Below are positions 53,790 through 62,790 of a stretch of DNA of 64,000 nt, piece after piece. Under the pieces are notes generated by a model. It was not told where the DNA came from. It made no database searches and saw only the letters and a list, made by a program, of their open reading frames with translations. The translations under genes were made by a program, and so were the position numbers. Origin of the DNA: Flavobacterium sp. LC2016-12 (GTDB lineage Bacteria; Bacteroidota; Bacteroidia; Flavobacteriales; Flavobacteriaceae); contig NZ_JADKPT010000007.1 in NCBI RefSeq assembly GCF_015351595.1, forward strand, positions 1 to 64,000, in the 5' to 3' direction. The stretch's first letter is position 1, and each line of letters starts with the position of its first letter.

Positions 53790-54360
53790 TAAAAAAAACA
53801 TTTGGAACAGTAACCATTTATGGGAAGAAGAGTTACTTCTTCTTAAATCTATTATTGACAAAACTGAACTGGAAGAAACTATAAAATGGGGAGGCCCCGT
53901 TTATGTTTACAACAAGAAAAATGTTATCGGAATTGGAGGTTTTAAAGAGTATTTTACGATTTGGTTTTTCAATGGTGTTTTTCTGAAAGATGAAAAAAAG
54001 AAATTAATCAACGCTCAGGAAGACAAAACTAAATCACTGCGCCAATGGCGATTTACTTCAAAAGAAGAAGTAAATGAGAAAGAAGTACTGGAATATATTT
54101 TAGAAGCTATTGAGAACGAAAAGCAAGGAAAAATCATAAAACCTTCAAAGAAAGAAACAATCGTTTCTGAATTATTGCTAAAGGAAATGGATCAAAATCC
54201 GGCTTTAGCGGAAGCTTTCCAAAAATTCAGCCCGTATAAACAATATGAGTTTTTAGAATATATTGAAACTGCCAAACAAGAGAAAACTAAATTAACGAGA
54301 ATCGAGAAAGTGATTCCGATGATATTAGGGAATGTTGGATTGAATGATAAATACAGGTAA
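53773..54360 (+). CDS. YdeI/DUF1801-like protein
   Basis: 195 residues. N-terminal DUF1801-like part ([37 protein letters not shown]) and a C-terminal YdeI-type tail ([37 protein letters not shown]). The only start giving the conserved N terminus is a TTG within pepT, so translation is coupled to it. Members bind small molecules or metals, and some are stress genes; function not settled. Confidence 0.8.
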   Translation: MEPTSDKKNIWNSNHLWEEELLLLKSIIDKTELEETIKWGGPVYVYNKKNVIGIGGFKEYFTIWFFNGVFLKDEKKKLINAQEDKTKSLRQWRFTSKEEVNEKEVLEYILEAIENEKQGKIIKPSKKETIVSELLLKEMDQNPALAEAFQKFSPYKQYEFLEYIETAKQEKTKLTRIEKVIPMILGNVGLNDKYR

Positions 54361-54406
54361 AGAATTAAATTCCAATATTTTAAATTCCAAATACCAACCT
54401 TATATG

Positions 54407-54445
54407 ACCTTTGTCAAAGTTTAAAACTTTGACAAAGGTTTTTTT
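54407..54445 (+). terminator. Rho-independent terminator
   Basis: ACCTTTGTCAAAGT/ACTTTGACAAAGGT stem (54407-54420, 54426-54439) with a short loop and seven T. After the YdeI-like gene. Confidence 0.88.
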
Positions 54446-54462
54446 CTTTACGTAAGTATTGG

Positions 54463-54503
54463 GCAAAAAAAATCCCAAATTCCATAATTGGAATTTGGGA
54501 TTT
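54463..54503 (-). terminator. Rho-independent terminator of yajC
   Basis: Perfect 15-base arms AAATCCCAAATTCCA/TGGAATTTGGGATTT (54470-54484, 54489-54503); on the minus strand it is followed by eight T. Downstream of yajC. Confidence 0.88.
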
Positions 54504-54528
54504 AAATTTTATTGGAATTTAAAAAGCG

Positions 54529-54801
54529 TTAAGCTTTTTTCAAAGCAGCACTCATTTCCATAGAAATTGCTGAACGCTCAATTTTTAATTTTCCAGACAT
54601 AGTTTCGATAATGGCACTTGTTTCAGCAAGGTCAACAATTTTACCGTGAAAACCACTTTTAGTAATTATTTTATCACCTACTTTTAGGCCGCTTTCAAAT
54701 TCTTTTTCGTTTTTTGCTCTTTTTTGTTGTGGTCTAATCATGAAGAAATACAACACTACAAACATTAGTAAATAAGGAGCAAATTTCATTAAATCTTGCA
54801 T
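54529..54801 (-). CDS. yajC: Preprotein translocase subunit YajC
   Basis: 90 residues: membrane segment (7-22, FAPYLLMFVVLYFFMI) directly followed by RPQQKRAKNEKEF, then GLKVGDKIITKSGFHGKIVDL, all standard. Accessory protein of the SecDF complex in the inner membrane. Follows nusB on the same strand, 127 bases apart, an order I recall from Bacteroidota. Confidence 0.93.
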   Translation of the reverse strand: MQDLMKFAPYLLMFVVLYFFMIRPQQKRAKNEKEFESGLKVGDKIITKSGFHGKIVDLAETSAIIETMSGKLKIERSAISMEMSAALKKA

Positions 54802-54856
54802 AGTATTCAGGTTTTATTTTTGTTATTAATATTTAATTTATTCTTGGAATTTGGCT

Positions 54857-54880
54857 CTTCGACTCCGCTCAGAGTGACAT
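54857..54880. repeat. CTTCGACTCCGCTCAGAGTGACA-type repeat
   Basis: The phrase CTTCGACTCCGCTCAGAGTG lies between nusB and yajC. I know this text from many flavobacterial genomes as a scattered intergenic repeat; only one copy is here. It is embedded in repeated TTGGAATTTGGAATT words. Confidence 0.45.
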
Positions 54881-54928
54881 CTCAATTGGAATTTGGAATT
54901 TTATTAGATTGGAATTTCTTTTAAAATT

Positions 54929-55873
54929 TTACATCAAACCTCTACCCACTTTTACCATCTTCTTATTAGCAGTTAACTCTTTAACAAGGTTATCTAAAAT
55001 TCCGTTGATAAAAATACTACTTTTTGGAGTAGAATATTCTTTAGCAATTTCTAAATATTCGTTAAGCGTAACTTTTACTGGAATTGATGGGAATTTCAAA
55101 AATTCGCAAATAGCCATTTTTAAAATAATAGTATCGATTTCAGCAATTCTTTCACTATCCCAGTTTGGCGTTTTATCATCGTATTCTTTTGCTAAAATCG
55201 ATTCGTTTAAAACTGTTCTTCTGAACAAATCTTTAGCAAAATCTTTATCTTCAACATCTTTGTACAATTTTGGTACTCTAAAATCGTCCGGATCTTCTGT
55301 TTTGATTGCTTTTAATTGTTTTACGATATGTGTATTTACAACCGGAATATCATCAACCCAAGTTAACTTATCATCTTCTAAATACTCATATAATTTTTCA
55401 TTCGGAACAATTACATCGGCAAACAAATCAATTATAAACTGTCTGTCTTCTTCAAAAGTATTTGTAGTGTTTGACATGTATTTTGCATACACTTCACTTG
55501 ATTTGATATCATTTAAAAGCAACAAAATATAATCATCATTCAATGACCAGTTATTGATTTTACGATTTTCTAAAGCGATGCTAAGGGAATTACTTTCAGC
55601 TAGTAGTTGAAAAATTTTGTTTTTGATGAATTTTTCATTCGGGTTACGTTCTGCAGCAGTTGCAAGATGTTTTTTGCTTGAAAGATGTAAAAAAACAGAT
55701 TCTTTTTTGCAAATTTCAATCAATGAAGAAAGCATTATAAGATATAAGTCCTGAATATTATCAATGCTATAAAAAAGAAACTTCTCTTCTTTTTCCATAT
55801 TATCAGAACCGCTTTGATGCATTGCATAAATGGATTGCATTACTTTAACGCGTATGTGTCTTCTATTTACCAC
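54929..55873 (-). CDS. nusB: Transcription antitermination factor NusB
   Basis: 314 residues, about twice the length of NusB of proteobacteria. The N terminus RRHIRVKVMQSIYAMHQSGSDN has the usual R-HxRxxxxQxxY pattern. The C-terminal helical bundle has VLNESILAKEYDDKTPNWDSERIAEIDTIILKMAICEFLKFPSIPVKVTLNEYLEIAKEYSTPKSSIFINGILDNL, the well-known signature. The middle is an extra helical region typical for Bacteroidota. Binds boxA RNA with NusE. Confidence 0.92.
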   Translation of the reverse strand: MVNRRHIRVKVMQSIYAMHQSGSDNMEKEEKFLFYSIDNIQDLYLIMLSSLIEICKKESVFLHLSSKKHLATAAERNPNEKFIKNKIFQLLAESNSLSIALENRKINNWSLNDDYILLLLNDIKSSEVYAKYMSNTTNTFEEDRQFIIDLFADVIVPNEKLYEYLEDDKLTWVDDIPVVNTHIVKQLKAIKTEDPDDFRVPKLYKDVEDKDFAKDLFRRTVLNESILAKEYDDKTPNWDSERIAEIDTIILKMAICEFLKFPSIPVKVTLNEYLEIAKEYSTPKSSIFINGILDNLVKELTANKKMVKVGRGLM

Positions 55874-55901
55874 CTTGTAAGAACATTTAAAAATTAGTTT
55901 G

Positions 55902-55909
55902 CAAAAATA
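55902..55909 (-). promoter_or_regulatory. -7 element of nusB
   Basis: TATTTTTG on the minus strand, exact TAnnTTTG, 28 bases before the start. No good -33. Confidence 0.4.
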
Positions 55910-56006
55910 AGAATTTCACAGTTCATAATAAAATTAATTCGTGAAAAAGTCTTTATTTTTAGTATTCAATGGTCAGTTTTTAAGTGATCCGTTTCAGCAT
56001 ACACAT

Positions 56007-56046
56007 AAAAAAATCTCAGAATACAATTTGACTTGTAGACTGAGAC
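56007..56046 (-). terminator. Terminator of leucine dehydrogenase
   Basis: On the minus strand: TCTCAG...CTGAGA stem (56014-56019, 56040-56045) with an inner TACAA/TTGTA pairing, followed by seven T. About 50 bases past the stop of the dehydrogenase. Confidence 0.7.
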
Positions 56047-56092
56047 TTTAAACTTAAGAGTGAACACTAAAAAAATGAACACTGAATACTAA

Positions 56093-57199
56093 TTATTTAG
56101 AAGCGTTTTCAATTTTTCTCAAATCAATACGATTTTGAGCAATTGTAAGGGCCGCTTTATGCGTTGTAATTCCGTTTTTCACAGCATAATCGATAATTTC
56201 TAAAGTAGTGTTATAGATATTTTCAGTTTTAGTCATGATTTCCGCTTTACCGTAGTTTGCTAATTCAGCATAAACATTGATGATTCCACCAGCATTGATT
56301 AAGAAATCCGGAGCATATAAAATGCCTCTTTCCTGTAATCTTGCACCGTGAACATTCTCATCAGCTAACTGATTGTTGGCTGCACCAGCAATAACTTTAG
56401 CTTTAATTTTGTTTACTGTTTTATCGTTGATAGTAGCTCCCATTGCACATGGCGCGTAGATATCAACATCAGCACTATACAAATCTTCACCAGTATAAAT
56501 GGTAGCGTTGTATTTTTGTGCTACTTCGTATAATTTTTCTTCGTTGATATCAGCAATAGTTACGATTGCTCCTTCTTTAGTCAAATATTCAACCAAAGCT
56601 TCTCCAACGTGACCAATTCCCTGAACCAAAACTTTCTTACCGTCTAAAACGTCAGAACCAAACTGGCTTTTTGCAGCCGCTTTCATTCCTAAATAAACAC
56701 CGTAAGCTGTTACAGGAGAAGGGTTTCCAGAACCACCTCTTTCTTCAGAGATTCCAGTAACATAAGGCGTTACGTCTCTAACAGTATCCATGTCTTTAGT
56801 TTCCATTCCAACATCCTCAGCAGTAATATATCTTCCGCTTAAAGAGTGAACAAATTCACCAAACTTACGCATCAATTCTGGTGTTTTTTGCGTTTTAGCA
56901 TCACCAATAATTACTGCTTTACCACCACCAATATTTAGTCCGGTGATAGCAGATTTATATGTCATCCCTCTTGAAAGACGTAAAACATCATTCAGAGCTT
57001 CCCATTCAGTATTATAATTCCACATTCTGGTACCTCCCAAAGCTGGCCCCATAACTGAGTTATGAATACCAATAATTGCTTTTAAACCTGTATCTTTGTC
57101 ATTGCAAAATACAATTTGTTCGTGATCGTCAAAAGATAATTGACCAAAAACAGGATCCATTTTTTGAAGTTCCTTTCCAGTTGCGAAAGTTGCATCCAT
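56093..57199 (-). CDS. Leucine/Glu-family dehydrogenase
   Basis: 368 residues. Substrate and catalytic lysines: MTYKSAITGLNIGGGKAVI (79-97; K82, K94). Dinucleotide-binding GIGHVGEAL (194-202), and the LeuDH-type NP-SPVTAYGVYLGMKA. Reversibly deaminates branched-chain amino acids to oxo acids with NAD. Fits leucine breakdown together with HMG-CoA lyase at 44 kb. Single gene with its own terminator. Confidence 0.9.
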   Translation of the reverse strand: MDATFATGKELQKMDPVFGQLSFDDHEQIVFCNDKDTGLKAIIGIHNSVMGPALGGTRMWNYNTEWEALNDVLRLSRGMTYKSAITGLNIGGGKAVIIGDAKTQKTPELMRKFGEFVHSLSGRYITAEDVGMETKDMDTVRDVTPYVTGISEERGGSGNPSPVTAYGVYLGMKAAAKSQFGSDVLDGKKVLVQGIGHVGEALVEYLTKEGAIVTIADINEEKLYEVAQKYNATIYTGEDLYSADVDIYAPCAMGATINDKTVNKIKAKVIAGAANNQLADENVHGARLQERGILYAPDFLINAGGIINVYAELANYGKAEIMTKTENIYNTTLEIIDYAVKNGITTHKAALTIAQNRIDLRKIENASK

Positions 57200-57403
57200 A
57201 GCGCTAGTTGTTTATTAGTTAAAATTATGAATTTGTCAAAAAGACATCTCAAACATAATTAAAAAATACACATGTGCTAATTTTTTATCTTTAAAATAAC
57301 AATTTTACAATAGATTTGCTTTGAATAAATGATATCTTTAATTACTTTTTATTGAATATAATTTACAATTCCAAAACATTTCAACATTGAATCTCTTAAA
57401 AAA

Positions 57404-59182
57404 ATGAAAGAATTAAGCTATTTAAACAAATATTTCATCAAATATAAATACAGTTTTTCGCTAGGAATTTTAATCACCATAATCGCACAAATTTTTTCCC
57501 TGTTTACTCCAAAGCTTATTAGCAAGTCTTTAAACGCAATTGAAAAGTTTGATAAATTGCCTGAAACACAACAAGCTTCGCAGGTAATAATCGATTCTTA
57601 TCGTCAGGATTTAATTCATAACGTACTGCTAATCATAGCCACTACAATTGTCGCAGGTTTTCTAACTTTCCTAATGCGCCAAACTTTAATCGTAATGTCG
57701 CGTCATATTGAATTTGATCTGAAAAATGAAGTTTTTAAGCAGTATGAAAATCTTTCTCAGAATTTCTACAAGCAAAACCGTACCGGAGATTTAATGAATC
57801 GTATTAGCGAAGATGTTTCAAAAGTTCGTATGTACGTTGGCCCGGCTGTAATGTATACAATCAATACCTTTATTCGTTTTGCCATCGTTATTATATATAT
57901 GTATAATGTTTCGCCTTTGTTGACACTTTATACTATTTTGCCATTACCGATACTTTCGTATTGTATTTTTAAACTGAGTTCAGAAATCAACAAAAGAAGT
58001 ACCACTTTTCAACAATATTTATCTAAAGTTTCCAGTTTCTCTCAGGAGATATTCTCCGGAATTCGCGTTATTAAAGCCTATTCATTAGAAAATCAACACC
58101 AAAATAATATGGTGGCCCTTGCTGACGAAAGCAAAAAGAAAAGTTTGGATTTAGCCAAAGTACAATCACTATTTGGTCCTTTGATGATTGCCCTGATCGG
58201 AATTAGTAATTTGGTTGTGATTTATTTTGGAGGTGTAATGTACATTAACGGAACAATCCCAAATATTGGTACGATTGCCGAATTCATATTATACGTAAAT
58301 ATGTTAACCTGGCCGGTAGCTTCTTTAGGATGGGTTTCATCAATGGTTCAGGAGGCAGAAGCTTCTCAGAAACGTTTGAACGAATTTTTAAAAATTGAAC
58401 CGGAAATCAAAAACAATAATGAAAATTCATCCGATATTCAGGGTTCAATAGCTTTTGAAAATGTGAGTTATACTTATGAAGACACTAATATTGAAGCGCT
58501 GAAAAATGTAACTTTCACGGTTAAAAAAGGAGAAACATTAGCCATTTTAGGGAAAACCGGTTCTGGAAAATCAACTATTTTATCTTTGATTTCCCGTTTG
58601 TATGATGTTACCGAAGGAAGAATCACAATTGATCAAAATGAAATCAGTACTTTGAACTTAAATGATCTTCGAAACAACATCGGAATTGTACCGCAGGATG
58701 CTTTTTTATTCTCAGATACCATTAAAAATAACATCAAATTTGGTAATCAGAATGCGACTGATGAAGAAGTTATGGAAGCAGCAAAAAGTGCTGTGGTTCA
58801 CGATAATATTATTGCGTTTAATAAACAATATGACACTGTTTTAGGAGAAAGAGGAATCACACTTTCGGGCGGGCAAAAGCAGCGTGTATCTATTGCGAGA
58901 GCCATTATTAAGAATCCGGCTATTTTACTTTTTGATGATTGTCTGTCTGCAGTCGATACCGAAACTGAAGAAACTATTTTGAATAATCTGTTCGAAATTT
59001 GCAAAGATAAAACCACAATTATTGTCAGCCACAGGGTTTCATCTGCTAAAAATGCGGACAAAATTATCATTCTGGAAGATGGTAAAATTATTCAACAAGG
59101 TTCTCATAATCAATTAATAAATCAGGAAGGTTATTACGCATCTTTATATTTAAAACAACTTTCGGAAAAAGAATTACTTTAA
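57404..59182 (+). CDS. ABC exporter, fused membrane and ATPase domains
   Basis: 592 residues: six membrane segments (1-310), then an ATPase domain with Walker A GKTGSGKS (about 385-392), signature LSGGQKQR and Walker B ILLFDDCLSAVD. MsbA-like half-transporter acting as a dimer. MDR-type substrate (lipid or drug) is unknown. The membrane part carries the conserved EIFSGIRVIKAYSLE. Preceded by AT-rich DNA with no clear promoter. Confidence 0.9.
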   Translation: MKELSYLNKYFIKYKYSFSLGILITIIAQIFSLFTPKLISKSLNAIEKFDKLPETQQASQVIIDSYRQDLIHNVLLIIATTIVAGFLTFLMRQTLIVMSRHIEFDLKNEVFKQYENLSQNFYKQNRTGDLMNRISEDVSKVRMYVGPAVMYTINTFIRFAIVIIYMYNVSPLLTLYTILPLPILSYCIFKLSSEINKRSTTFQQYLSKVSSFSQEIFSGIRVIKAYSLENQHQNNMVALADESKKKSLDLAKVQSLFGPLMIALIGISNLVVIYFGGVMYINGTIPNIGTIAEFILYVNMLTWPVASLGWVSSMVQEAEASQKRLNEFLKIEPEIKNNNENSSDIQGSIAFENVSYTYEDTNIEALKNVTFTVKKGETLAILGKTGSGKSTILSLISRLYDVTEGRITIDQNEISTLNLNDLRNNIGIVPQDAFLFSDTIKNNIKFGNQNATDEEVMEAAKSAVVHDNIIAFNKQYDTVLGERGITLSGGQKQRVSIARAIIKNPAILLFDDCLSAVDTETEETILNNLFEICKDKTTIIVSHRVSSAKNADKIIILEDGKIIQQGSHNQLINQEGYYASLYLKQLSEKELL

Positions 59183-59235
59183 TTGTTGTGTAATAGATAA
59201 TTTTTTATGATTTTTGAGTACTATTAATTCCAAAA

Positions 59236-59619
59236 ATGATAGAACGTATTATGAGAGAAAATGACATGTTAGAAAAAGAAGAGATCTTTTCTAAAGTATT
59301 ACGAGCAGGGAGAAGAACTTATTTCTTTGATGTAAGAGCTACTAAAGCTGACGATTATTATATCACAATTACTGAAAGTAAAAAATTTACTGAAGAAGAT
59401 GGTTCTTTTCATTTTAAAAAACACAAAATTTACTTGTACAAAGAAGATTTTGGAGCTTTTGCCGAAATACTAGAAGAAATGACTTCATACGTCTTGAACC
59501 ACAAAGGCGAGGAAGTAATCTCTGAAAGACACCAAAAAGATTTTAAAAAAGAATACGGTTCTGACAAACCTGAAGGACAAAGATCTAGCTTTACTGATAT
59601 TGATTTTGATGATATTTAG
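59236..59619 (+). CDS. PUR-domain nucleic-acid-binding protein (DUF3276)
   Basis: 127 residues. PUR repeat: KEEIFSKVLRAGRRTYFFDVRATKADDYYITITESKKF, then HKIYLYKEDFGAFAEILEEM, matching the Pur-alpha-like domain of Bacteroidota and spirochaetes. Binds single-stranded DNA or RNA as a dimer. ATGs at codons 6 and 11 are other possible starts. Fifty-three bases after the ABC exporter and followed by its own terminator. Confidence 0.88.
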   Translation: MIERIMRENDMLEKEEIFSKVLRAGRRTYFFDVRATKADDYYITITESKKFTEEDGSFHFKKHKIYLYKEDFGAFAEILEEMTSYVLNHKGEEVISERHQKDFKKEYGSDKPEGQRSSFTDIDFDDI

Positions 59620-59646
59620 TCCCCAATAAACTTTTTAAAAAGTACG

Positions 59647-59680
59647 AGTCCAATTTGTCCTGCATTTTGGACTTTTTTTT
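59647..59680 (+). terminator. Rho-independent terminator of the PUR gene
   Basis: AGTCCAA/TTGGACT stem (59647-59653, 59667-59673) and eight T. Confidence 0.75.
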
Positions 59681-59756
59681 ATTTTAGATTGCAGATTTTA
59701 GATTTTTTACTCAAAACTCTTAACCTATTACTTCTAACTCTTAACTTCCAAAAAAA

Positions 59757-60587
59757 ATGAAAAAGATATTCTTTTTACTTAGTATTCTTTTTATTGGAAT
59801 TTCGTCTTTTGCCCAAAAAGCAGAATATGAAACTAAAACCAACATTCAATATTACAACGCAGCAACCAATAAATCTGACTCTTACATAAACGAAAGATGT
59901 GTTTTGGATATTTATTATCCAAAAAACACTAAAAATTTCGCAACAATAGTTTGGTTTCACGGCGGCGGATTGACAGGTGGAAGCAAAGAAATTCCGGAAG
60001 CTTTAAAAAATAAAGGTTTTGCCATAATTGGAGTAAACTATAGATTATCACCAAAAGTTAAAGCTGTAAAATGTATTGAAGATGCGGCCGCAGCAATAGC
60101 CTGGGCTTTCAATAATATTGCAGGTTATGGTGGTGACACTTCTCAAATTTTTGTTTCCGGACATTCTGCAGGTGCCTATTTGGCTTTGATGAATGGCTTA
60201 GATAAGAAATGGCTTCAAAAAGAAGGAATTGATGCTAATAAAATTGCTGGTCTTATTCCGCTTAGTTCACAATGCATTACGCATTTTGAAATTAGAAGAG
60301 AAAATGGAATTCCGGAAAAACAACCCACAATCGATGCTTTTGCACCTCTTTATCATGTTCGTGCCGATGCTCCTCCTCTATTATTAATTACAGGAGATCG
60401 CGAATTAGAAATGTTAGGCCGCTATGAAGAAAACGCTTATATGGAACGTATGATGAAGTTGGTTGGACACAAAGAAACCAAACTTTATGAACTAGACGGT
60501 TATGGTCACGGAATGACAGAACCTGGTTTTCCGCTACTGGTAAACGAAGTAAACCGAATTATAAAAGAAAAACAAACTAAAAAATAA
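59757..60587 (+). CDS. Secreted alpha/beta hydrolase (esterase-like)
   Basis: 276 residues: signal peptide (1-19, ending SSFAQ), then a carboxylesterase-like fold with oxyanion hole HGGGL (68-72), VNYRLSP, nucleophile S137 in VSGHSAGAY, Asp in LLITGDRELE and His in DGYGHGM. Resembles the BD-FAE/hormone-sensitive lipase group. A periplasmic or extracellular ester bond is the likely target; substrate unknown. Confidence 0.85.
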   Translation: MKKIFFLLSILFIGISSFAQKAEYETKTNIQYYNAATNKSDSYINERCVLDIYYPKNTKNFATIVWFHGGGLTGGSKEIPEALKNKGFAIIGVNYRLSPKVKAVKCIEDAAAAIAWAFNNIAGYGGDTSQIFVSGHSAGAYLALMNGLDKKWLQKEGIDANKIAGLIPLSSQCITHFEIRRENGIPEKQPTIDAFAPLYHVRADAPPLLLITGDRELEMLGRYEENAYMERMMKLVGHKETKLYELDGYGHGMTEPGFPLLVNEVNRIIKEKQTKK

Positions 60588-60607
60588 TTTAAATAAAATC
60601 CACGGCA

Positions 60608-61156
60608 ATGGAAACAAACTTATTAATACTACCCGGACTGGGAAATTCCGGTGACAAGCACTGGCAGACCTTTTGGCATAAAAAATTCGAAAACTCAATT
60701 CGTTTAGTTCAGGACAATTGGGATGAACCTGTTCGCGAAGAATGGCTGGCAAGATTAAATGAGGAAATCGCTAAACTCAATCAACCCACCATTCTTGTGG
60801 CACATAGCTTAGCCGTTTCATTAGTATTGCATTGGGCAGAAACTAATACAAACAAAAACATTGTTGGTGCCTTATTAGTCGCACCTGCTGATGTTGACTC
60901 ACCTCAACATACACCTGAATGCACACGAAATTTTTCTCCAATTCCAACTTCAAAATTACCTTTTCCCTCCATTGTTGTTGCAAGCGAAAATGATCCTTAC
61001 GCTTCATTTGAAAGAAAACAATATTTAGCTGAAAAATGGGGAAGTGATTTTGTAAACGTTGGTCAAAAAGGGCATATTAACTCTGATTCTGATTTAAAAT
61101 ATTGGGAAGAAGGACAATTGATATTGCATCAATTAATTGAAAAAATAGACATATAA
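60608..61156 (+). CDS. RBBP9/YdeN-type serine hydrolase
   Basis: 182 residues. LILPGLGNSGDKHWQTFW at the start, nucleophile S67 in VAHSLAVSLVLHW, Asp in ASENDPYASF and His in GQKGHINSDS. Cytoplasmic alpha/beta hydrolase of the RBBP9 family; role unclear. Twenty bases after the secreted hydrolase, so in one operon. Ends at a palindromic element. Confidence 0.87.
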   Translation: METNLLILPGLGNSGDKHWQTFWHKKFENSIRLVQDNWDEPVREEWLARLNEEIAKLNQPTILVAHSLAVSLVLHWAETNTNKNIVGALLVAPADVDSPQHTPECTRNFSPIPTSKLPFPSIVVASENDPYASFERKQYLAEKWGSDFVNVGQKGHINSDSDLKYWEEGQLILHQLIEKIDI

Positions 61157-61160
61157 TTTA

Positions 61161-61281
61161 ACCGCAAAGTTCGCAAAGGTTTTACGCAAAAGTTCGCAAA
61201 GCATAATAACACAACGCTTTGCGAACTTTATACTTTTTTCTAAAATATCATTTGAAAAAAAAACTTTGCGAACTTTGCGGT
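61161..61281. repeat. Nested double palindrome, CGCAAAGTT type
   Basis: Outer perfect 18-base arms ACCGCAAAGTTCGCAAAG (61161-61178) and its inverse (61264-61281); inner arms AGTTCGCAAAGC/GCTTTGCGAACT (61191-61202, 61216-61227). Same plan as the elements at 559 and 12821. Lies between convergent genes. Confidence 0.85.
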
Positions 61282-61300
61282 AAAATTTATTGAGTAGAAA

Positions 61301-61636
61301 CTAGCCAATTCTCAACCCATTTTCAATCTTAAAATCAGGAGCCAATAAAATTACGTCTCCCTCCTTGCCTATTGCACCCAAAACCAGACATTCGCTCATG
61401 AATTTTCCAATTTGTTTCTTAGGGAAATTAACTACAGCTATAATTTGTCGGTGTACTAAATCTTCTTTTTTATAATGAACCGTTATTTGTGCCGATGATT
61501 TTCGGATACCAATCTCGTTACCAAAATCAATTGTTAGCTGATAAGCCGGTTTTCTTGCTTCCGGAAAATCATTCACATCGATTATGGTTCATACTCGCAT
61601 TTCAGTTCTTTCAAATTCACTCCAGGTTAAATCCAT
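61301..61636 (-). pseudogene. csaA: csaA-like tRNA-binding protein with in-frame TGA
   Basis: Read from the ATG at 61636, 111 codons give a full CsaA-type chaperone/tRNA-binding protein: MDLTWSEFERTEMRV, then TIIDVNDFPEARKPAYQL..., KSSAQITVHY, VNFPKKQIGKFMSE and ENGLRIG. Codon 16 (61591-61589) is TGA where the family has a glycine (GGA). Everything else is intact. Translation could restart at GTG (61576), making 91 residues without the first strand. Either a recent nonsense mutation or a sequencing error. Confidence 0.8.
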
Positions 61637-61770
61637 TTTGCTTTAATATAGTTGATTTACAAACCTATTAATTTTGTAATTAATATCGTTAATTCTGTAA
61701 CCGTTTTTTTTGACTGCGCTTTTAAATTTACGAGTAACAAATTGTAAGCTAACTATTAAAAAAAGCAGAA

Positions 61771-62664
61771 ATGGAAAATACGATACTTAATAGCGACCAC
61801 TCTCTAAAAGATTTTGATTTTGATATTCACGAACAAAATACTGATAAATACATAAGAACGGCCAAAAATGTACAGCTTTATGTGAAAGATTACGGAAAAG
61901 GAAAACCTGTAATTTTAATTCACGGCTGGCCACTCTCTAATGAAATGTGGGAATATCAAATTGAGTTCCTGGTTCAAAATAATTACAGAGTTATTGCATA
62001 CGACCGCCGTGGTTTCGGTAAGTCATCACAACCTTGGGATGGTTATGACTACGACACCTTAGCTGATGATTTGAGTGAAATTATTGAGCAACTTCAATTA
62101 GAAAATGCAACACTTGTAGGTTTTTCTATGGGAGGTGGAGAGGTAGTTCGTTATTTCAGCCGTCATGGTGGAAAAGGTGTCACAAAAGCCGCTTTAATTT
62201 CATCGATAATTCCATTTTTAGCAAAAACAGATGACAATCCGGAAGGGCGTCCAAAAGAAAAGGGAGAAGCTACAGCAGCTGCTATTAGAGAGGACAGAAT
62301 AGGATTTCTTGAAAATTTTGGCAAAATATTTTTTGGCGTTACTATAATCAACAAACCTTTGAGCACGCCATTACTTGAATATTTTACAAAGCTCTGTTCG
62401 GCTGCTTCGCCAAGAGCAACACTAAAATGTGCTGAATCTTTAAACAGTACAGATTTTAGAGATGAGCTTCATACTATAAAGGTTCCTACCTTAATTATTC
62501 ACGGAGATGAGGACAAAAATGTTCCTATTGAAATAAGTTCGAAAAAGACTGCAGAAGCTATAGCCAATAATACTTTTATTGTGTATGAAGGTGCACCACA
62601 CGGCTTATTTTACACAGCAAAAGATCGTTTGAATGAAGATTTATTGAATTTTCTAAACTCATAA
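61771..62664 (+). CDS. Chloroperoxidase-type alpha/beta hydrolase
   Basis: 297 residues. A 25-residue N-terminal extension, then LIHGWPLSNEMWEYQ (49-63), YDRRGFGKS, nucleophile S119 in GFSMGGGEVVRYF, acid in IIHGDEDKNVP and His in GAPHGLF. Belongs to the cofactor-free haloperoxidase/esterase group; the physiological reaction is probably ester or perhydrolysis. A long AT-rich leader of about 130 bases separates it from the csaA-like gene. Confidence 0.87.
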   Translation: MENTILNSDHSLKDFDFDIHEQNTDKYIRTAKNVQLYVKDYGKGKPVILIHGWPLSNEMWEYQIEFLVQNNYRVIAYDRRGFGKSSQPWDGYDYDTLADDLSEIIEQLQLENATLVGFSMGGGEVVRYFSRHGGKGVTKAALISSIIPFLAKTDDNPEGRPKEKGEATAAAIREDRIGFLENFGKIFFGVTIINKPLSTPLLEYFTKLCSAASPRATLKCAESLNSTDFRDELHTIKVPTLIIHGDEDKNVPIEISSKKTAEAIANNTFIVYEGAPHGLFYTAKDRLNEDLLNFLNS

Positions 62665-62676
62665 AAAAATTAATTT

Positions 62677-62726
62677 ATATCCAAAGAGGTTTACTTTTCT
62701 AGAAAAACTTCTTTGGATATATTTTT
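62677..62726 (+). terminator. Rho-independent terminator
   Basis: ATATCCAAAGAGGTTT/AAACTTCTTTGGATAT stem (62677-62692, 62705-62720), one G-T pair, then T-rich tail. After the hydrolase gene. Confidence 0.8.
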
Positions 62727-62757
62727 ACCCTTGTGGTCTTTCTTTTACAGAATTAAA

Positions 62758-62775
62758 AGTTATTTTTGAATAACT
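62758..62775 (+). promoter_or_regulatory. -7 element within AGTTATT-TTTG-AATAACT
   Basis: Seven-base perfect arms around TTTG; the plus strand contains TATTTTTG (62761-62768), an exact -7 match 23 bases before the start of the thioredoxin-fold gene. An operator is possible. Confidence 0.45.
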
Positions 62776-62790
62776 AATTCTTTAAGAAAA

